A stretch of DNA of 64,000 bases from Ekhidna lutea (GTDB lineage Bacteria; Bacteroidota; Bacteroidia; Cytophagales; Cyclobacteriaceae). The position numbers and the translations under genes were made by a program. The notes beneath the pieces were generated by a model. It ran no database searches and was not told where the DNA came from. It saw nothing but the letters and a program-made list of their open reading frames with translations. Below are positions 15,587-23,118 of this stretch, piece after piece. Where the stretch lies: assembly GCF_900188325.1 (NCBI RefSeq), contig NZ_FZPD01000002.1:248001-312000 (forward strand), read 5' to 3'. How positions within the stretch are numbered: position 1 is the stretch's first letter; each line of letters begins with the position of its first letter.

Positions 15587-16810
15587 CTAACCTACCTTGA
15601 TTGCAATCCGGTGACAGGCATTGTTGAGGTATCCTTTGGGATTCCAGCCGGGAACCAGCATCGGTTGCATATTACCCTCGGAATCGGTTGCTCTTGCCCA
15701 TATTTCATAATACCCATCCTTAGGAAAGGAGACATTGCCACTCCAGTGCTGCCAGGCCAATCGGTTTGCAGCCGCTTGTAACTCACACTTTTGCCAGGTA
15801 ACTCCAAAATCGATGGAATAATGAACGACTGATACGTTTAGCTCTCCCGCCCATGCATGTCCCCGAATAGCTAATGATTTTTTGGTCCCCAGCATCGCTC
15901 CGGACTTTGGATAAGTGATGAGTGACTTAACAGGCATGGACTCAATGATGCACATGTTTTCATCAAGCACTTTCTCTCCGGGCGCGACTGGTTCGCAGGG
16001 CACTCTATAGGAGCTGCCTTCCATCTTGGCACCATCGTGTACCTTGTTTCTGATGCTTAACCGATGCAGCCACTTTCCTGAAGCGGAAGCCGGCCAGCCA
16101 CCTGCCACCAGCCTAAGTGGAAAACCATGAACCAGGGGTATGTCCTCACCATTCATCTCATACGCGATCAGAGTCTCTTCCATCATTGCTTTGCTGATGG
16201 GCACTCCTCTGGATATGGGGTTCTTATCCGGACTGCCACTCAGGTGCATGTCTTTTCCATAGTAACCGACATAGATGGCATCCTCCTTCACTCCTACGTC
16301 CTTGAGTAGGTCGCTGAGTCTGACGCCACCCCAGCTGGCACAGGAGACCGCACCGATCGACCACTGATTGCCTTTTGCCGGCGGGTCAAATTCGTTCCGA
16401 CCATTACCGCCGCATTCCAGCGTCAATTGGTACGTGTGCTTTGGAAAGCTTTTGAGATCTGCTAATGTATATGTTTTGGTTGTTAGCGCCGATTCACCAT
16501 CAATCGTTAAGGTCCACTGATCTGTTTGTATATCCTGAGGAATCAATCCATTATTCCTCACGAACATTCGGGAAGCCGGGGTGACCTTGTCATCTAATAT
16601 GTGGGCCTGTGCTTCCGCATTCCATGGCTTGTCGTTGAGCACGACCATGGCCGGATCTTTACTGAATTTGTTGTGAAAATCATTCTGATCGAGAATGAGC
16701 GGGATGTAATCTTTGGGTAGCCATTTACCAAAAACAATGGGAGCTCCAATGATCCCGGAGAATGCCGCAAGGGTACTCTTTTTAATGAATTGTCTTCTAC
16801 TTGAACTCAA
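15587..16810 (-). CDS. Tat-exported sulfite oxidase-like molybdopterin enzyme
   Basis: A 407-aa protein. The N-terminus SSSRRQFIKKSTLAAFSG is a twin-arginine signal, so the enzyme is folded with cofactor before export to the periplasm. LTLECGGNGRNEF carries the molybdenum-ligating cysteine (C133), matching the C-x-G-N-R block of sulfite oxidases. A C-terminal Mo-co dimerisation-type domain follows (SVVHYSIDFGVTWQKCEL, HWSGNVSFPKDGYYEIWARATD). Reaction: sulfite to sulfate with electron transfer to the adjacent cytochrome. The start is TTG, about 15 nt from the predicted transcription start; an ATT one codon upstream is the only other choice before an in-frame stop. Expression is probably Crp/Fnr-controlled via 16859-16872. 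Confidence 0.88.
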   Translation of the reverse strand: MSSSRRQFIKKSTLAAFSGIIGAPIVFGKWLPKDYIPLILDQNDFHNKFSKDPAMVVLNDKPWNAEAQAHILDDKVTPASRMFVRNNGLIPQDIQTDQWTLTIDGESALTTKTYTLADLKSFPKHTYQLTLECGGNGRNEFDPPAKGNQWSIGAVSCASWGGVRLSDLLKDVGVKEDAIYVGYYGKDMHLSGSPDKNPISRGVPISKAMMEETLIAYEMNGEDIPLVHGFPLRLVAGGWPASASGKWLHRLSIRNKVHDGAKMEGSSYRVPCEPVAPGEKVLDENMCIIESMPVKSLITYPKSGAMLGTKKSLAIRGHAWAGELNVSVVHYSIDFGVTWQKCELQAAANRLAWQHWSGNVSFPKDGYYEIWARATDSEGNMQPMLVPGWNPKGYLNNACHRIAIKVG

Positions 16811-16828
16811 AATGCAATTGTTAAATCA

Positions 16829-16872
16829 TAAAGCTAGTCGGAACTTGCTTATATAAATGTAACAATTGTTAC
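16829..16872 (-). promoter_or_regulatory. Promoter with Crp/Fnr-type palindrome for the sulfite-oxidase operon
   Basis: GTAACAATTGTTAC (16859-16872) is a perfect palindrome. TAGCTTTA on the minus strand (16829-16836) is one base from the -7 box TAnnTTTG. Centre-to-centre distance is 33 bp, the same as in the two other sites of this block, placing the activator near -40. Confidence 0.7.
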
Positions 16873-16878
16873 CAAGGC

Positions 16879-16971
16879 TCAGGAATGGTGTGGCCCTTCG
16901 TCTTTGAAGATGTAACGGACAAAAAGAATGATTCCGACCAGCGTCAGAAGTAGTAGAATTTTAAGTAACAT
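16879..16971 (-). CDS. 30-aa single-pass membrane microprotein
   Basis: ATG to TGA gives 30 residues: MLLKILLLLTLVGIILFVRY, then a short charged tail (IFKDEGPHHS). It is one hydrophobic helix with a cytoplasm- or periplasm-facing polar end. It follows the small YeeE-like gene by 33 nt on the same strand and ends just before the regulated promoter at 16859. Small single-helix proteins often stabilise membrane complexes; here a transporter or sulfite-oxidation partner is conceivable. It is too short for firm statistical support, so it is offered as probable because start, length, hydrophobic pattern and operon position agree. Confidence 0.5.
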   Translation of the reverse strand: MLLKILLLLTLVGIILFVRYIFKDEGPHHS

Positions 16972-17004
16972 GGCTGTAAGTTACTATTGGAAACTAACCT
17001 ACTC

Positions 17005-17418
17005 CTAATGTGGTAAATGATTCTTCAGTATTCCGTATACATAGGTTCCAAGAGTTGCAGATGCAATAGCAACCAGCATAACACTTACACCATTCCCTAC
17101 CAACGTAAACAAGGGTCCCGGACAAGCGCCTGTCAGTGCCCAGCCAAAACCAAAAATAATTCCACCAACCAGGTATCTCACGACACTTTTTTCCTTTGGT
17201 TCAATGGTAATGGGATTACCTTCTATCGACTTAATTTGCTTTCGTTTGATGATTTGAATAATGATGATGCCCAAAACGACTGCTGATCCTATCACACCAT
17301 ACATATGAAAGGACTGGAATCGAAACATTTCATAGATGCGATACCAGGAAATCACTTCTGCTTTTGTAAGCGTGATACCAAAGAGGATTCCAAAGAATAA
17401 AAACTTAATGAATTTCAT
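17005..17418 (-). CDS. YeeE/YedE-family membrane protein (small half)
   Basis: A 137-aa membrane protein with four predicted helices. GFGWALTGACPGPLFTLVGNG (about 93-113) contains the conserved GACPGP cysteine motif of the YeeE/YedE (DUF6691-like) family. Family members import thiosulfate or other sulfur compounds, with cysteines relaying the substrate. It is paired with the larger half 10 nt upstream, and both follow the persulfide dioxygenase gene. The split into two short polypeptides is common in Bacteroidota and Proteobacteria. Role inferred: delivering reduced sulfur to cytoplasmic rhodanese/persulfide dioxygenase. Confidence 0.88.
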   Translation of the reverse strand: MKFIKFLFFGILFGITLTKAEVISWYRIYEMFRFQSFHMYGVIGSAVVLGIIIIQIIKRKQIKSIEGNPITIEPKEKSVVRYLVGGIIFGFGWALTGACPGPLFTLVGNGVSVMLVAIASATLGTYVYGILKNHLPH

Positions 17419-17428
17419 ATGCTTGTGC

Positions 17429-17989
17429 TTACAGGTTTAACAAAAAAGGTGTGACAAAATAGGTAATAGCCAGTCCTCCAATGAAGAAGCCAATCACCGC
17501 AATCAGCGAAGGCAGTTGCAGATCGCTGAGTCCACTAATGGCATGTCCGGATGTGCATCCTCCGGCATATCGTGCGCCGAATCCAACCAAAAATCCACCT
17601 AAAATAACAGCTATTAACCCCTTAATTGTCAGCAGGTTATCCCAGCTAAATAATTCTGATGGTACCATGCTCTGTCCGGGGTTGATAACCCCCATGTTTT
17701 CGAGCTCGGCAATGGTTTGCTGGGAAATGTTTACCCCATCTGCACCCATCCATTGATTGGCGATAAAGCCTCCTGCAATCAGACCAACAGCAAAAATCAG
17801 GTTCCAGCTTTGTGCTTTCCAGTTGAAATCGAAGAACTCACAGTGCTTTCCTGCTCCCATGATGGAGCACATACTTCTGAGGTTGCTACTGAGCCCAAAT
17901 CGCTTTCCACTCAATAAGAGACTCAGCATAATAAAGGCAATAAGTGGTCCTGCCACGTACCACGGCCATGGTTGGCTAATAAATTCCAT
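17429..17989 (-). CDS. YeeE/YedE-family membrane protein (large half)
   Basis: A 186-aa membrane protein. GFGARYAGGCTSGHAISG (about 142-159) contains the GGCTSGH motif that marks YeeE/YedE sulfur-compound transporters. A second cysteine-bearing segment (SIMGAGKHCEFFDF, about 42-55) lies in an earlier loop. It is 33 nt downstream of the persulfide dioxygenase gene and 10 nt upstream of its small partner, so the three are one transcript from the promoter at 19452-19495. Transport of thiosulfate or sulfide-derived species is inferred from the family and the neighbours. Confidence 0.88.
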   Translation of the reverse strand: MEFISQPWPWYVAGPLIAFIMLSLLLSGKRFGLSSNLRSMCSIMGAGKHCEFFDFNWKAQSWNLIFAVGLIAGGFIANQWMGADGVNISQQTIAELENMGVINPGQSMVPSELFSWDNLLTIKGLIAVILGGFLVGFGARYAGGCTSGHAISGLSDLQLPSLIAVIGFFIGGLAITYFVTPFLLNL

Positions 17990-18022
17990 ATTTTTTTGAT
18001 TTAAATGTGCCTTAACTAAGTG

Positions 18023-19432
18023 CTATTTCAGCGTCGTTGGGCATACAAAGTTTGTTGTTGGGATATCAGTTTCTTTGATGGCCTTATAGCCACCTGCTAT
18101 ATCCACCAGGTTATGAAAGCCTCTGGATTTCAGAATAGATGAAGCAATCACCGATCGGTATCCACCTGCGCAGTGAATGTGATAGGTTTTGTTTTCATCA
18201 ATTTTGTCCATCTGCTCACTTATAAAGTCCAATGGGATGCTCTCCGCATCTTCTACATGTTCAGCTTCAAATTCTCCGGGCTTGCGGACATCCATTACAT
18301 GGAGATCTCCTCCTTTATGGCGTTCTGCAAACTCACTCGCCGGAATGGATTCCATGTCCTGCACTTCTTTCCCTGCTGCCTGCCATGCTTCCATTCCACC
18401 TTTCAGATAGCCAAGGGTGTTGTCATAGCCCACACGTGAAAGTCGTGTGACTACTTCCTCTTCTCTCCCTTCAGGTGCAAGGAATACAATTGGTTGCTGT
18501 AGATCAGGAATTAAAGCACCAACCCACGGCGCAAAGCCGCCATCAATTCCGATAAAAATGGAGTTAGGGATGTGACCTTTAATAAAGTCTTTCTGATGAC
18601 GAGTGTCTAGCACCAAAGCCCCTTCATGATTGGCCATCGCCTCGAATGTTTCAACATCCAATGGCACATTTCCTTTTTCGAGTACTTTGTCCAATCCTAC
18701 TGCTCCTGATTTATTCATGGCTACATTCTGAGCGAAATATTGTGGCGGAGGCAATAATCCATCTGTTACCTCTTTGATAAACTCTTCTTTGGTCATATCC
18801 GCTCGCAAGGCATAATTATTCTTCTTTTGGTTGCCTAATAGATCATGTGTCTCCTTGCTCATATTTTTACCGCATGCAGAGCCGGCTCCATGTGCCGGAT
18901 AGACGATCACATCATCCGGAAGTGTCATGATTTTAGCTCTCAGGCTATCATAAAGCATTCCTGCCAGGTCTTCTTGTGTCATGCTTCCTTTTTGTGCTAA
19001 ATCCGGGCGGCCTACATCACCTATGAAAAGGGTGTCTCCACTAAAAATGGCATGCTCCTTCCCTGCTTCGTCAAACAACAGATAGGTCGTGCTTTCCATT
19101 GTATGACCAGGGGTGTGAAGTGCTTTGATTGTGATTTTTCCAAGCTTAAATTCTTCACCATCCTGTGCCTGATGTACATCATACTTAGGATTTGCATTGG
19201 GGCCGTATACAATTGTAGCACCGGATTTTTCAGCCAGATCTACATGGCCTGATACAAAATCGGCATGAAAGTGAGTCTCAAAAACAAATTTGATTTTCGC
19301 TCCCTCTTTCTCAGCTTTCTTCAGGTAAGGAGCTGATTCTCTTAGCGGATCAATAATGGCCGCTTCTCCTTCACTCTCAATGTAGTATGCGCCTTGTGCA
19401 AGGCATCCGGTATATATCTGTTCAATGTTCAT
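18023..19432 (-). CDS. Persulfide dioxygenase-rhodanese fusion protein
   Basis: A 469-aa cytoplasmic protein. The N-terminal metallo-beta-lactamase domain has THFHADFVSGH (metal ligands H54, H56, D58, H63), the single-iron site of ETHE1-type persulfide dioxygenases, with LHTPGHT, FSGDTLFIGDVGR and VYPAHGAGSACG following. Two rhodanese domains come next: the first (about 250-350) lacks a catalytic cysteine (FLAPEGRE), the second ends in YHIHCAGGYRS with the cysteine present. The architecture matches CstB/Blh-like fusions that oxidise persulfide to sulfite and pass on sulfane sulfur. It is the first gene of a unit with the YeeE pair; the Crp/Fnr palindrome lies 49 nt upstream of its ATG. Confidence 0.93.
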   Translation of the reverse strand: MNIEQIYTGCLAQGAYYIESEGEAAIIDPLRESAPYLKKAEKEGAKIKFVFETHFHADFVSGHVDLAEKSGATIVYGPNANPKYDVHQAQDGEEFKLGKITIKALHTPGHTMESTTYLLFDEAGKEHAIFSGDTLFIGDVGRPDLAQKGSMTQEDLAGMLYDSLRAKIMTLPDDVIVYPAHGAGSACGKNMSKETHDLLGNQKKNNYALRADMTKEEFIKEVTDGLLPPPQYFAQNVAMNKSGAVGLDKVLEKGNVPLDVETFEAMANHEGALVLDTRHQKDFIKGHIPNSIFIGIDGGFAPWVGALIPDLQQPIVFLAPEGREEEVVTRLSRVGYDNTLGYLKGGMEAWQAAGKEVQDMESIPASEFAERHKGGDLHVMDVRKPGEFEAEHVEDAESIPLDFISEQMDKIDENKTYHIHCAGGYRSVIASSILKSRGFHNLVDIAGGYKAIKETDIPTTNFVCPTTLK

Positions 19433-19451
19433 ATCTGAATGATTTACAACA

Positions 19452-19495
19452 CAAAAGTACGAAGCTTTTATGGTCGGGTTTGTAACATTTGTTAC
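19452..19495 (-). promoter_or_regulatory. Promoter with Crp/Fnr-type palindrome for the persulfide dioxygenase operon
   Basis: GTAAC-ATTT-GTTAC (19482-19495) and a perfect -7 box TACTTTTG on the minus strand (19452-19459). Centres are 33 bp apart. The palindrome overlaps the stop codon of the upstream SulP gene, so the operator has been kept inside coding sequence. Confidence 0.75.
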
Positions 19496-21213
19496 GTTTT
19501 GATATTGGTTTGAAGTGTCACTTTCTTGTACGGGTCTTTGGCATTGGTCAAGGCATTTTCTACTGCCTCACTCAAGCTCAAAAACAAATTTTTCTTTCCG
19601 ATGACTTTCGTTAACCCTGTTTGTTTCATGGTGTCACGCACTGGGCCTATGATGTCGCATAAAACCAGCCTCACTCCTTTTTGGTTCAGCTCGTCCAGGA
19701 TGTCGTGCAAGCCGTCAGCAGCTGTTGCGTCCAGGTGACTGACAGGCCCGGCATCAATGATAATTTCCCTGATCTTGCTGTCAGCTGAAATGAGGTGTTG
19801 AATGTACTCCCTGATCTCCTGGATATTGATGAAACTTAGCGGTGCATCTATACGCAAAATAGCCAGCTCCTCCCAGGTTTCCAGGTCATGAAAGCGGGTG
19901 ATGTTTCGAAATTCGTGGTGACCTTTGATTCTGCCCAGACGTGCAATATGCGGATAAGCCGACCGATACAGAAAGAGTAAAATCGAGAGAATAATTCCGG
20001 TGACAATACCGATGACCATACCAATGTTTAAGGTCACCAAAAATGTAAATAATAGTACCAGAAACTCTTTTTTGCTATCGTGCCAGAGCTTTTTGGCATA
20101 GCCCCAGTCAAAAAGGTTACTTACCGCTACCATGATGATGGCTGCCAGAATAGCATGTGGAAGATAGTAGAATAATGGCGTGAGGAAAATAAGCGTCAAT
20201 GCAACCAAAGCAGCACTGATGATAGCAGCCAGCGGAGTATTGGCGCCTGCTTGCTGATTAACTGCGGTTCGTGAAAAACCACCTGTTACCGGGTAGGATT
20301 GAAAAAGTGATCCGATCAGATTGGCTGCTCCCAGTCCGATAAGCTCCTGGTTTGGTATTACTTTGTAGTCTCTTTTCTTAGCTTCAACTGCTTTAGCAAC
20401 TGAAAAAGCTTCCATAAAAGCTACCACAGAAATGGTGAATGCGAGTGGAAGCACTTCTCCAAAGCGGCCAAGTGAAAAATCAGGTATAGTAAAGGCTGGC
20501 AGCCCATCTGGGATGGTTTGCAGGATACTTACACCAGCTTCTTCGAGGCTTAAAAAATATACGACAAAGGTGCCTAGAACAACAGCTATCAGAGCTCCCG
20601 GTACATTCTTATGAATTCTTTTGAGTGATTTTATCACGACAATTCCGCCCACACCAATCAACAAAGTGAATAGGTGTGTTTCATCTATTTTATCGAGCGC
20701 ATTAATAATGACTTCATAAAAGCGATTGCTTTTTACTATATCGGTACCCAGTAGGTATTTCAATTGATTAAAGCCTATAATTAATGCAGCAGCTGAGGTA
20801 AACCCACTGATCACGGGTTTAGATAGTAAATTGGTAATGAATCCCAATCGAAAAATGCCCAGCAGAAATTGAAACGCACCCATGAAGAAGGCCAGCAAAA
20901 TGGCAAAAGCAATGTAAGTGTCTGTTCCTTCGGTAGCTAGCACTGAAACACCAGCCGCCACAAGTAAGGAATCCATCGCTACGGGTCCTACAGCCAGCTG
21001 TCTGGAAGTACCGAGTATGGCATAAATCACTTGCGGGACGATAGAGGCATATAGCCCGTAAACCGGAGGAAGTCCGGCGATCAGGGCATAGGCCATGCCC
21101 TGTGGTATAAGCATAATGCCAACAGTAGCACCGGCAAAAAGATCACCGCTTAGTTGTGCTTTCTTATAAGATGGTAGCCATTGCAGAATGGGGAAATAAT
21201 GCTTGATGCTCAT
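19492..21213 (-). CDS. SulP-family anion permease with STAS domain
   Basis: A 573-aa transporter starting at ATG 21213 (MSIKHYFPILQWLPSY) with GAGG about 7 nt upstream; an in-frame TTG further upstream is rejected. The SulP signature GDLFAGATVGIMLIPQGMAYA is at about 24-44. Ten to twelve hydrophobic helices follow, then a STAS domain (SFINIQEIREYIQHLI, DAGPVSHLDATAADGL). SulP proteins move sulfate, bicarbonate or other anions. Among sulfide-, persulfide- and sulfite-oxidation genes, sulfate or sulfite exchange is the likely function, but direction cannot be inferred. It lies directly downstream of the Crp/Fnr gene and has its own regulated promoter with an almost leaderless start. Confidence 0.92.
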   Translation of the reverse strand: MSIKHYFPILQWLPSYKKAQLSGDLFAGATVGIMLIPQGMAYALIAGLPPVYGLYASIVPQVIYAILGTSRQLAVGPVAMDSLLVAAGVSVLATEGTDTYIAFAILLAFFMGAFQFLLGIFRLGFITNLLSKPVISGFTSAAALIIGFNQLKYLLGTDIVKSNRFYEVIINALDKIDETHLFTLLIGVGGIVVIKSLKRIHKNVPGALIAVVLGTFVVYFLSLEEAGVSILQTIPDGLPAFTIPDFSLGRFGEVLPLAFTISVVAFMEAFSVAKAVEAKKRDYKVIPNQELIGLGAANLIGSLFQSYPVTGGFSRTAVNQQAGANTPLAAIISAALVALTLIFLTPLFYYLPHAILAAIIMVAVSNLFDWGYAKKLWHDSKKEFLVLLFTFLVTLNIGMVIGIVTGIILSILLFLYRSAYPHIARLGRIKGHHEFRNITRFHDLETWEELAILRIDAPLSFINIQEIREYIQHLISADSKIREIIIDAGPVSHLDATAADGLHDILDELNQKGVRLVLCDIIGPVRDTMKQTGLTKVIGKKNLFLSLSEAVENALTNAKDPYKKVTLQTNIKT

Positions 21214-21221
21214 AATTGCCT

Positions 21222-21265
21222 CAAAAGTAGCAGCCCCCAAGATAGTGCCTTGTAACTTTTGTTAC
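21222..21265 (-). promoter_or_regulatory. Promoter with Crp/Fnr-type palindrome for the SulP gene
   Basis: GTAAC-TTTT-GTTAC (21252-21265; 16 bp including the flanking T and A) and a perfect -7 box TACTTTTG on the minus strand (21222-21229). Centres are 33 bp apart. The predicted transcription start lies only about 5 nt before the ATG. Confidence 0.75.
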
Positions 21266-21273
21266 ATGCCTGA

Positions 21274-21894
21274 CTAAAGAATTTCAATACAATTTCTTCG
21301 TTGGATTATTTTTTCCTCACGCTCCAACTTTTTTAAGAGCCTGGAAACGACAACTCGTGAAGTACTTAGTTCATTGGCTATTTCCTGATGTGTTTTGTTT
21401 ATTTCAAATGATTCGGTGGCTTGTTTGGTGTCAAGGAGGTACTTATATAGCCGCTCTTCCATATTTGTAAACACCAGACTATCAATGGTTTGCATCAGTT
21501 CATCAAAGCGAGTTTGATAGGCTTGAAACACATATCTTCTAAATGAAGGATACTTAGAAACCCACCGATCCAGATTGGAGCTTGGAATCATCCAGATTTC
21601 TACATCTGTTTCAGCTACTACTTTTACTTCTGAAGGCTTTCGCTCCATACAGCAGGTGATAGACATTGCACAGGTTTCTCCCTTTTCCAGGTAATACAGT
21701 AATACTTCACTTCCGCTTTCCTCTTTACGGTACACTTTAAGCACACCATTTAATACAAATGGTATGTCACTTTTATCTAACCCTGAGGCGATCACATAAT
21801 CGTTCTTTTTAACCGTTTTCAGATAACCAGTTTCATTGATTTCCTGAATGAGTTGCGGCTCAAAGTCCGTTTGATAGAAGGTTTCATCAATCAT
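21274..21894 (-). CDS. Crp/Fnr-family transcriptional regulator of the sulfur block
   Basis: A 206-aa protein taken from ATG 21894 (MIDETFYQTDFEPQLIQEI); the longer TTG version would begin inside the upstream terminator. The N-terminal cyclic-nucleotide-binding-like fold is followed by an HTH_Crp domain (THQEIANELSTSRVVVSRLLKKLEREEKI). GETCAMSITCCMERKPS carries three cysteines and no Fnr-type iron-sulfur cluster pattern at the N-terminus. Cysteine clusters here could sense redox or persulfide state. Three palindromes in neighbouring promoters (16859, 19482, 21252) fit Crp-family dyads, and a half-site GTAAC (21901-21905) precedes its own start, suggesting autoregulation. Confidence 0.9.
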   Translation of the reverse strand: MIDETFYQTDFEPQLIQEINETGYLKTVKKNDYVIASGLDKSDIPFVLNGVLKVYRKEESGSEVLLYYLEKGETCAMSITCCMERKPSEVKVVAETDVEIWMIPSSNLDRWVSKYPSFRRYVFQAYQTRFDELMQTIDSLVFTNMEERLYKYLLDTKQATESFEINKTHQEIANELSTSRVVVSRLLKKLEREEKIIQRRNCIEIL

Positions 21895-21905
21895 TGCCAC
21901 GTAAC

Positions 21906-21932
21906 AAAAAAAGCCGATCAAAAGATCGGCTT
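21906..21932 (-). terminator. Rho-independent terminator of the TPR gene
   Basis: On the minus strand AAGCCGATC, a four-base loop, GATCGGCTT, then a run of T. It lies 27 nt after the TPR stop codon and ends 12 nt before the start of the Crp/Fnr gene, so the regulator's leader is very short or starts within the terminator region. Confidence 0.85.
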
Positions 21933-21958
21933 AGTTAAAAATTTATTGGGGGATAAGA

Positions 21959-23104
21959 TTAGTTTCCGCCCATTGCGTCAAGCTCATCCTGAATTTTGTT
22001 GTACTTGTCTTTCATACCAAGACTATTGTAGATGTAACCAAGTGTTTCAAGCACTGTTTGATCGGAGCTGTTTAGCGAGTAAAGTTTTTCCCAGATAGGA
22101 AGAGCTTTCTCTAGCTCAACGTTGATTTTCTTAGTTAACTCATTGCTTTTCTTTTCTTCTTTATAGCTAAGAGCATTTCGTTCCTTGATTAATTCATTCG
22201 CTTCATTAAAGACTGCCACACCCAGGTTGAAGTTTGAGTTGTAGTGATCAGGATCAACTTCCAAAGCATCTCTATAACTTTTAAGCGCACCCTCTTTATC
22301 GCCAAGCTCTTCTTTTAAAACACCTAAGCTGAAAAGTAGATCAGCATTTTGAGGGTCTGCTTCAATCGCTTTTTCAAGTTCTGCTTTTGCATCTTCAGTT
22401 TTTTCCAGCTGTATCAAAAGATTGATTTCATATTTAGCAAAATCGATATCATCAGGATATGCTTCTTTACCTTTTCTTATTACATCAAGCGCTTCTTCCA
22501 TTCGCTCATCTTTCACAGCATAATTGTAAAGCTGTAGAAATACAGTTTTGTCTCTCACTCCAGCATCGTAAGATTTCTTGAAATTTTCTTCAGCTCTCTT
22601 AGTGTCGCCTCCTGCTACAGCAGCATAAGCAGCATTTAGGATGGCGTTTGTATCCGTTGGGTTAATGAAATATGCGGTCTCAAAGTTGTCAGCCGCAGTT
22701 TCAAAAGACTCAGCATTATAATCTGCAATCGCCTGATTATAATAATAGGCGTAGTAACCTTGTCTTTTGGTGTCCACGTTTTCTATACCCACTCCTGTGA
22801 AAGAAGAAATCTTCTTCTGCTCCGGATCTAATTCAATGGCTTTATCAAATGCTTTTAGTGATTCTTCTAAGGCACCTTCTTCATTATTGGCCGTATCAAG
22901 TGCTGCATAAATCTGACCTCTGAAATACCATGTTTCAGGATCATCTTTGGTTTTTTCATGCTCAATTGCTGCATCAATGATTGACTTTGCCTCTGCTAGT
23001 TCGCCATCTTCCATGGCAGACATTGCCTGATTTATTTTAGGCTTTTTCTGCGAGTATCCTACTACACAAATAGCCGCTAACAATAAGGTTAATAATGTTC
23101 TCAT
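21959..23104 (-). CDS. Periplasmic TPR-repeat protein downstream of gyrA
   Basis: A 381-aa protein with an N-terminal signal (RTLLTLLLAAICVVGYS) ending before QKKPKINQAM. About seven to eight tetratricopeptide repeats follow, for example WYFRGQIYAALD, ADNFETAYFINPTD, AKAELEKAIEADPQNADLLFSLGVL and ALKSYRDALEVDPDHYNSNF. TPRs act as protein-protein scaffolds; no enzymatic motif is visible. The gene starts 14 nt after the gyrA stop, so the two are probably co-transcribed, and it ends at a strong terminator. Specific function unknown. Confidence 0.85.
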   Translation of the reverse strand: MRTLLTLLLAAICVVGYSQKKPKINQAMSAMEDGELAEAKSIIDAAIEHEKTKDDPETWYFRGQIYAALDTANNEEGALEESLKAFDKAIELDPEQKKISSFTGVGIENVDTKRQGYYAYYYNQAIADYNAESFETAADNFETAYFINPTDTNAILNAAYAAVAGGDTKRAEENFKKSYDAGVRDKTVFLQLYNYAVKDERMEEALDVIRKGKEAYPDDIDFAKYEINLLIQLEKTEDAKAELEKAIEADPQNADLLFSLGVLKEELGDKEGALKSYRDALEVDPDHYNSNFNLGVAVFNEANELIKERNALSYKEEKKSNELTKKINVELEKALPIWEKLYSLNSSDQTVLETLGYIYNSLGMKDKYNKIQDELDAMGGN

Positions 23105-23118
23105 TATACTTTTTTTAG

